Assembly: GCA_031257135.1 (NCBI GenBank)
Contig: JAIRPH010000162.1
Coordinates: 1-8,837, forward strand
DNA from: Spirochaetaceae bacterium
GTDB lineage: Bacteria; Spirochaetota; Spirochaetia; Treponematales; Breznakiellaceae
DNA: 8,837 nt
Direction: 5' to 3'
A program made the translations under genes and the position numbers. The notes beneath the pieces were generated by a model. It saw only the letters and a list, made by a program, of their open reading frames with translations. It searched no databases and was not told where the DNA came from. Position 1 is the stretch's first letter. Every line of letters starts with the position of its first letter. Below are positions 5,933-8,837 of this stretch, piece by piece.

Positions 5933-5961
5933 ATTATACCGCATAGACGCCGGCTTGTCTA
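5933..5961 (-). promoter_or_regulatory. Strong promoter of patB, predicted to give a leaderless mRNA
   Basis: TAGACA at 5956-5961, a 17-bp spacer and a perfect TATAAT at 5933-5938 on the minus strand. Only six bases (CCGGCT) separate the -10 from ATG 5926, so the predicted +1 is the A of the start codon. The -35 overlaps the TAG stop of the Nudix gene (5959-5961). Confidence 0.6.
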
Positions 5962-6486
5962 ACTGCCTGTTTTATCCCTGCGATCCAAAAAAAGACGTAC
6001 TGCCCGGCGGGTTGAATCAAAGGCGAGGTCTTCAAAATTGACCGCTTCGTATTTGACAAACCTGACTCCGGCGATTTCTTCCGGGTCGAGGCGGAGGTCC
6101 GCTTCCTTTAGTCCCGGAGCGGAAACGGTAAAGAAGAAATCGCAGGTTTTATAGACAACGCCCTTGTAGGGATAAGTATTAGGCAAAGCCGCCAGAAAAG
6201 AAAAATTGAGACCTGGGTCCCAGCCGATTTCCTCGAGGCACTCCCGCCTGAGTCCGTCGAGCGCGCCCTCGTCAGGGTTGACGAAGCCGCCGGGAAGGTC
6301 CAGCTTACCGAGAGCCGGCTCTTTCGCCCGGACCAGCAAAGCGACCGCTTTTCCGGTATCAATGATGCATCCTGTTGCGGAAGCTACGTTATGATAATAT
6401 ATGAACCCGCACTCAGGACACCGGAATACCTTCCGTTCTTCAAACCGTATTTTTTCGGACCCGCAGGACGGACAAAACGTAAACAT
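5959..6486 (-). CDS. Nudix hydrolase with N-terminal zinc ribbon
   Basis: This 175-residue cytoplasmic enzyme is predicted to hydrolyse a nucleoside diphosphate linked to another moiety. An N-terminal zinc ribbon is formed by CPSC (5-8) and CPEC (23-26). The Nudix box is complete at about residues 67-89: G, five residues, E, seven residues, then RECLEEIGW, with all metal-binding glutamates present. Zinc-ribbon Nudix proteins are often NADH or ADP-ribose pyrophosphatases, but the SQPWPFPxS motif of NADH pyrophosphatases is not seen, so the substrate is open. ATG 6486 has AAGGA about 8 nt upstream. The frame stays open to 6570 without a comparable start signal. It diverges from the thioesterase and lies 32 bp before patB, whose own promoter starts at its stop codon. 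Confidence 0.9.
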   Translation of the reverse strand: MFTFCPSCGSEKIRFEERKVFRCPECGFIYYHNVASATGCIIDTGKAVALLVRAKEPALGKLDLPGGFVNPDEGALDGLRRECLEEIGWDPGLNFSFLAALPNTYPYKGVVYKTCDFFFTVSAPGLKEADLRLDPEEIAGVRFVKYEAVNFEDLAFDSTRRAVRLFLDRRDKTGS

Positions 6487-6517
6487 AGAAAGTTCCTTTT
6501 GATAAAATAAAAACGGC

Positions 6518-6568
6518 GAACAGCGGAGACCGGCAATATGGAAGAAGGAAAAAAGCGGGCCGCTGTTC
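6518..6568 (-). promoter_or_regulatory. Possible structured leader of the Nudix mRNA
   Basis: On the minus strand GAACAGCGG (6560-6568) can pair with adjacent CCGCT (6554-6558), giving a short hairpin followed by six Ts. It can instead pair fully with CCGCTGTTC (6518-6526), 33 bases further on, which is followed by GCCGTTTTTATTTT. The two pairings exclude each other and both precede T-runs, an arrangement reminiscent of attenuation. The proximal stem is short (4-5 bp), so this is tentative. Confidence 0.35.
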
Positions 6569-6582
6569 ACTGTTATATAGGA

Positions 6583-6611
6583 AGTATATACTATATTTTA
6601 TGGTTTGTGAA
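6583..6611 (-). promoter_or_regulatory. Promoter of the Nudix gene
   Basis: TTCACA at 6606-6611, a 17-bp spacer and TATACT at 6583-6588 on the minus strand, each five of six matches to consensus. The -35 lies inside the first codons of the divergent thioesterase gene. The predicted start near 6576 gives a leader of about 90 nt. Confidence 0.55.
6587..6592 (+). promoter_or_regulatory. -10 box of the thioesterase promoter, interlocked with the Nudix promoter
   Basis: TATACT on the plus strand shares the palindrome AGTATATACT (6583-6592) with the minus-strand -10. The ATG at 6600 starts 7 bases after this box, so the predicted transcript starts at or next to the start codon. The -35 region is poor (TGTTCA at 6564-6569 with 17-bp spacing). 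Confidence 0.4.
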
Positions 6612-7004
6612 TGTACCCTTGTAGTGAGAACGTATGAATGTGACAGTTACGGTCATGTTAATAACGCCAATTACCTCAACTATCTGGAGTTTGCCCGGTA
6701 TGAATTTCTGAAGGATATAGGATTCGATTATCCCGCGGCGATTAAGGCAGGATACGGGGTATTTGTGGCGCGGGTCGAAATCGACTATAAACGTCCCGCC
6801 GTAGTCGATGATGTTCTGCTTATCCGTTCGTGGCCCCTCAAGAAAAGGGCGGTCAGCGGCATCATCGCTCAGGAAATCCGGCGGGGAGAAGATCTCATCG
6901 CGGAGGCGAACGTTACTTGGGCTTTCGTGGATTCCTCGGGACTGCCGACTAAGGTTCCGCCTCAATGGGACTTGCCGGGACTAAAGCCGGAGCCTCAAAC
7001 CTGA
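6600..7004 (+). CDS. Acyl-CoA thioesterase, hot-dog fold (YbgC/FadM-like, 4HBT family)
   Basis: This 134-residue cytoplasmic single-domain hot-dog protein has the normal length for the 4-hydroxybenzoyl-CoA thioesterase superfamily. The signature ECDSYGHVNNANYLNYLEFA (from residue 13) contains the catalytic aspartate D15, H19 and the central helix. The strand VEIDYKRPAVVDDVLLIRSW follows, as in YbgC and FadM. It likely hydrolyses acyl-CoA or acyl-ACP esters as dimers or tetramers; chain length cannot be told. ATG 6600 matches the family N-terminus. AGGAAG at 6579-6584 is 15 nt away, too far for a usual ribosome site, so initiation may be leaderless. It is divergent from the Nudix gene and convergent with the next gene. 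A 7-bp inverted repeat (6988-6994 with 7009-7015) straddles its stop but lacks a T-run. Confidence 0.9.
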   Translation: MVCECTLVVRTYECDSYGHVNNANYLNYLEFARYEFLKDIGFDYPAAIKAGYGVFVARVEIDYKRPAVVDDVLLIRSWPLKKRAVSGIIAQEIRRGEDLIAEANVTWAFVDSSGLPTKVPPQWDLPGLKPEPQT

Positions 7005-7093
7005 CGCCGGCTCCGCCCGGAAGCCGCTAACCAGACTTCCTACGCCTAAGCGCGGGAACGATCTCGGAATAACCTAGTCCCACGGAACGAAAC

Positions 7094-7128
7094 CCCGACG
7101 CGCGTACATCCGGTTACGCGGCGTCGGG
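7094..7128. terminator. GC-rich hairpin between convergent genes, likely transcription stop
   Basis: CCCGACGC (7094-7101) pairs with GCGTCGGG (7121-7128), and inside it GCGT (7102-7105) pairs with ACGC (7116-7119). This makes a 12-bp stem with one bulged G and a 10-base loop. It stands between the thioesterase and the convergent gene at 7142. T-rich sequence follows only after a gap (CCTATTTTTAATTTTTT on plus; TTTCGTT on minus), so it is a moderate bidirectional terminator candidate. The rest of 7005-7141 holds no recognisable gene. Confidence 0.5.
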
Positions 7129-7141
7129 ACATATCCTATTT

Positions 7142-7948
7142 TTAATTTTTTATGCTCCAATTTTTCAAATTTTGAACTGCCCGTAAATAATTTTCATCGG
7201 GATTTTTATACTTTTCCAATGCCGCTTTTATTTTCGGCAATTCTATGTTTAGGTATCGTTCTCTTAGCTGTCTAAAACCTTCAATGGAATCAGGCAGTAT
7301 TGACGCCAATGCTTCAAATTGTTTTATATTTTCCTCGGTATAATAATTTATATTATCTGAATATAATATCCCGTTACTAAATTCAATTTGCAATTTGTAC
7401 TCTAACTCTATAGCGGCTAATATTTCTCGGGAACACGCGTTATATTTACTTAGATAAAGTATTGATTCAAACTTATAATACTCTCCTTTTGGCAATTTTC
7501 CATATTCAATTTCAAAAAAGGGTTTCATGGGCGCAATACCAAAACTAAGCGCGTGGAAGACGCCGTGCAATACAGACAACGCCTTTTCCGAGCTGTTCGA
7601 TTTGCGGAATTTAATGTTTCCAGTCCTGCGGAATCCCGCTTCCGCAAGGAATTCATGTTCGATAAAATTCTTGCGTTCAGATGAAACGCCATTTAAATGG
7701 TCTAAGATATAATTTTCTTCGGCGGTTGGAGGTTCTCTATATATGGTTATACCTTCGTCAACGCCGAAATCAGTATAGGCGCGTATATCTTCGCTATTAT
7801 TTTCAGCGTTTTCTTCGTTATCTTCCTGCGGATAAATAAACAGTTTGAGAGAATTATCTTCGCTCTCTTCCTGCGGATAAACAAATACTTTGAGAGAAAG
7901 CAGTATAATCGCGAAAACCGGCTTCTTTTTGCCATTCATTATAGTCAT
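7142..7948 (-). CDS. Hypothetical exported protein with a duplicated N-terminal 15-residue unit
   Basis: I do not recognise this 268-residue protein. A basic N-terminus and a hydrophobic stretch (MNGKKKPVFAIILLSLKVFV) look like a signal peptide, but the alanine-rich cleavage site is missing. Residues 18-32 (SLKVFVYPQEESEDN) are followed by a near copy at 33-47 (SLKLFIYPQEDNEEN), encoded by an in-frame 45-bp duplication. An acidic, asparagine-rich linker follows, then a mixed alpha/beta-like region and a C-terminal helical, charged segment (RERYLNIELPKIKAALEKYK). The DNA is clearly more AT-rich than its neighbours (many AAT, AAA and ATA codons), which suggests acquisition or relaxed selection. 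ATG 7948 and ATG 7939 are both possible; neither has a Shine-Dalgarno sequence. It is likely cell-envelope associated. Confidence 0.7.
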   Translation of the reverse strand: MTIMNGKKKPVFAIILLSLKVFVYPQEESEDNSLKLFIYPQEDNEENAENNSEDIRAYTDFGVDEGITIYREPPTAEENYILDHLNGVSSERKNFIEHEFLAEAGFRRTGNIKFRKSNSSEKALSVLHGVFHALSFGIAPMKPFFEIEYGKLPKGEYYKFESILYLSKYNACSREILAAIELEYKLQIEFSNGILYSDNINYYTEENIKQFEALASILPDSIEGFRQLRERYLNIELPKIKAALEKYKNPDENYLRAVQNLKNWSIKN

Positions 7949-8031
7949 TCTAACCGGTTTTTATTTATTTATCAATACAAACGGCTGATTCCTTGATTCT
8001 CTGCGGTTTTGGGGTTATGGTAGAGGGAAGT

Positions 8032-8757
8032 ATGAAACTGTATGTAATCGGCATTGGTCCGGGGGATGAGAAATATCTTACTCCGGAGGCGAAGGCGGCG
8101 TTGGATGAGTCCGGCGCGGTTGCCGGGTATCCGCTGTATCTCGATTTGATTCGTCCTCTCATCGAGGGAAAGCGGATTTTCGCAAGCCCCATGCGGCAGG
8201 AAGTAGAGCGGTGCCGGGCGGCGCTTGATTCGGCCGCGGGAGGAACCGTTACCGCGCTGGTCTGTTCAGGCGATTCCGGGGTGTACGGCATGGCGGGGTT
8301 GGTCTGCGAGCTGGCTCCGGAGTATCCTGCGGTCGAGGTTGCGGCGATTCCGGGGATCACCGCGGCATTGTCCGGCGCGGCTCTGCTGGGCGCGCCCCTG
8401 ACAAACGATTTTGCGGTCGTCAGCCTGAGCGATCTCTTGACGCCTTGGGAAACCATCGTCAAACGGCTGGAAGGCGCGGGCGCGGGAGATTTTGTCATCT
8501 GTCTTTACAATCCGGCGAGTCTGAAACGCCGAGATTATCTTGCCAAAGCCTGCGATATTCTGTTGCGCCGCCGCAAACCTGAAACCATCTGCGGCGCGGT
8601 ACGAAACGCCGGACGCCTTGCGGAACAGACCCGCGTGATGACCCTTGCGGAACTGCGGACTTACGAAGCCGATATGTTTACCACGATATTCGTCGGCAAC
8701 AGCGCGACTGAACTGATTGCAGGCAAAATGGTACAGCCCAGAGGGTATCGGCATTAG
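8032..8757 (+). CDS. cobJ: Precorrin-3B / cobalt-factor III C17-methyltransferase
   Basis: This 241-residue SAM-dependent enzyme (CobJ/CbiH) methylates C17 of the corrin precursor and drives ring contraction in cobalamin synthesis. It has the tetrapyrrole-methylase start VIGIGPGDEKYLTPEA, the CobJ-type SGDSGVYGM (79-87), the IPGITA loop (106-111), LYNP (158-161) and the C-terminal MTLAEL segment. Length is normal. ATG 8032 has GAGGG about 5 nt upstream. The frame extends to a TTG at 7993 but the family N-terminus argues against that start. No other cobalamin gene and no cobalamin riboswitch fit in the 83-bp upstream gap, and downstream is repetitive DNA, so the gene appears isolated here. In an anaerobe the cobalt-first (CbiH) reaction is likely, but sequence alone does not decide this. 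Confidence 0.93.
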   Translation: MKLYVIGIGPGDEKYLTPEAKAALDESGAVAGYPLYLDLIRPLIEGKRIFASPMRQEVERCRAALDSAAGGTVTALVCSGDSGVYGMAGLVCELAPEYPAVEVAAIPGITAALSGAALLGAPLTNDFAVVSLSDLLTPWETIVKRLEGAGAGDFVICLYNPASLKRRDYLAKACDILLRRRKPETICGAVRNAGRLAEQTRVMTLAELRTYEADMFTTIFVGNSATELIAGKMVQPRGYRH

Positions 8758-8761
8758 CTGG

Positions 8762-8837
8762 AAACAGAGACTATATTTCCTAAACAGCGGACTATATTTC
8801 CTAAACAGAAGACTATACAACTTTGACAAAGGACTAT
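8762..8837. repeat. 21-bp tandem repeat array (runs off right edge)
   Basis: GACTAT recurs at 8769, 8790, 8811 and 8832, exactly 21 bp apart. Between them the first two full units share ATTTCCTAAACAG, and the third diverges to ACAACTTTGACAAAG. A partial AAACAG at 8762-8767 suggests a degenerate unit directly after the cobJ stop. The period is a multiple of three and the array continues beyond the window. It could be a small minisatellite, spaced binding sites, or the end of a repeat-rich gene. Confidence 0.8.

Noticed and set aside
4931..5962. A 343-codon plus-strand open frame opposite patB
   Set aside because: It is antisense to a gene with complete PLP-enzyme motifs. Its translation is arginine/glutamine-rich with no recognisable domain, typical of a shadow frame in GC-richer DNA.
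7993..8021. TTGATT-17-TATGGT as a cobJ promoter
   Set aside because: Both boxes match only four of six positions, and the predicted start would fall beyond the ribosome binding site, so it does not fit the chosen start.
7949..8031. Cobalamin riboswitch before cobJ
   Set aside because: The gap is only 83 bp, too short for a cobalamin riboswitch of about 200 nt, and no B12-box-like sequence is visible.
7965..8498. A serine/alanine/proline-rich minus-strand frame opposite cobJ
   Set aside because: It is low-complexity antisense translation of cobJ, with no start signal or domain.
8266..8829. A minus-strand frame that includes FRKYS heptads from the 21-bp repeats
   Set aside because: Most of it is antisense to cobJ with no motif. 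The heptads arise simply because 21 is a multiple of three.
8762..8837. CRISPR array
   Set aside because: The period of 21 bp is too short, with no separate unique spacers and no cas genes. The units are simple tandem repeats.

Overview
This window looks like a chromosomal segment of an anaerobic, moderate-GC, Gram-negative-type bacterium. A host-associated spirochete such as a gut treponeme is my best guess, but that rests on general gene flavour only: no rRNA or other marker gene is present. Genes pack tightly on the minus strand from about 6486 down to 537. Two plus-strand genes (an acyl-CoA thioesterase and cobJ) and one AT-rich orphan gene lie on the right.

Left edge (1-700): positions 1-95 look like the end of an IS1-family insertion sequence whose transposase runs off the window. 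Next is a small helix-turn-helix protein (117-359) behind an AT-rich region with two strong minus-strand promoters and repeated TTRCAATATA boxes. A 51-codon ORF (537-692), whose N-terminal half resembles the start of IS5-type transposases, ends inside a rho-independent terminator (511-538).

Sulfur/thiol block (699-5926, minus strand): a PatB/MalY-type PLP-dependent C-S lyase is followed by a complete polar-amino-acid ABC importer (lipoprotein binding protein, two permeases, ATPase). Its ATPase most resembles the cystine (TcyN/TcyC) group. After a terminator comes a periplasmic TlpA/ResA-like thioredoxin and then only the N-terminal half of a CcdA membrane reductant transporter. The likely theme is uptake of cystine or a related sulfur amino acid, cleavage to a thiol or sulfide plus pyruvate and ammonia, and periplasmic thiol-disulfide exchange. 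The truncated ccdA suggests the last step is damaged or served by another protein. The importer has its own promoter, with three short palindromes spaced exactly 18 bp apart at and just after the predicted start site.

Right part (5959-8837): a zinc-ribbon Nudix hydrolase (minus) and a hot-dog thioesterase (plus) diverge from interlocked promoters sharing one palindrome. A convergent hairpin separates the thioesterase from an AT-rich secreted-like protein of unknown function that carries an in-frame 45-bp duplication. cobJ (corrin ring contraction) diverges from that gene and is followed by a 21-bp tandem repeat array that runs off the right edge.

Two genes, patB and the thioesterase, have -10 boxes only 6-7 nt before ATG and no usable Shine-Dalgarno sequence, so both are candidates for leaderless transcripts.
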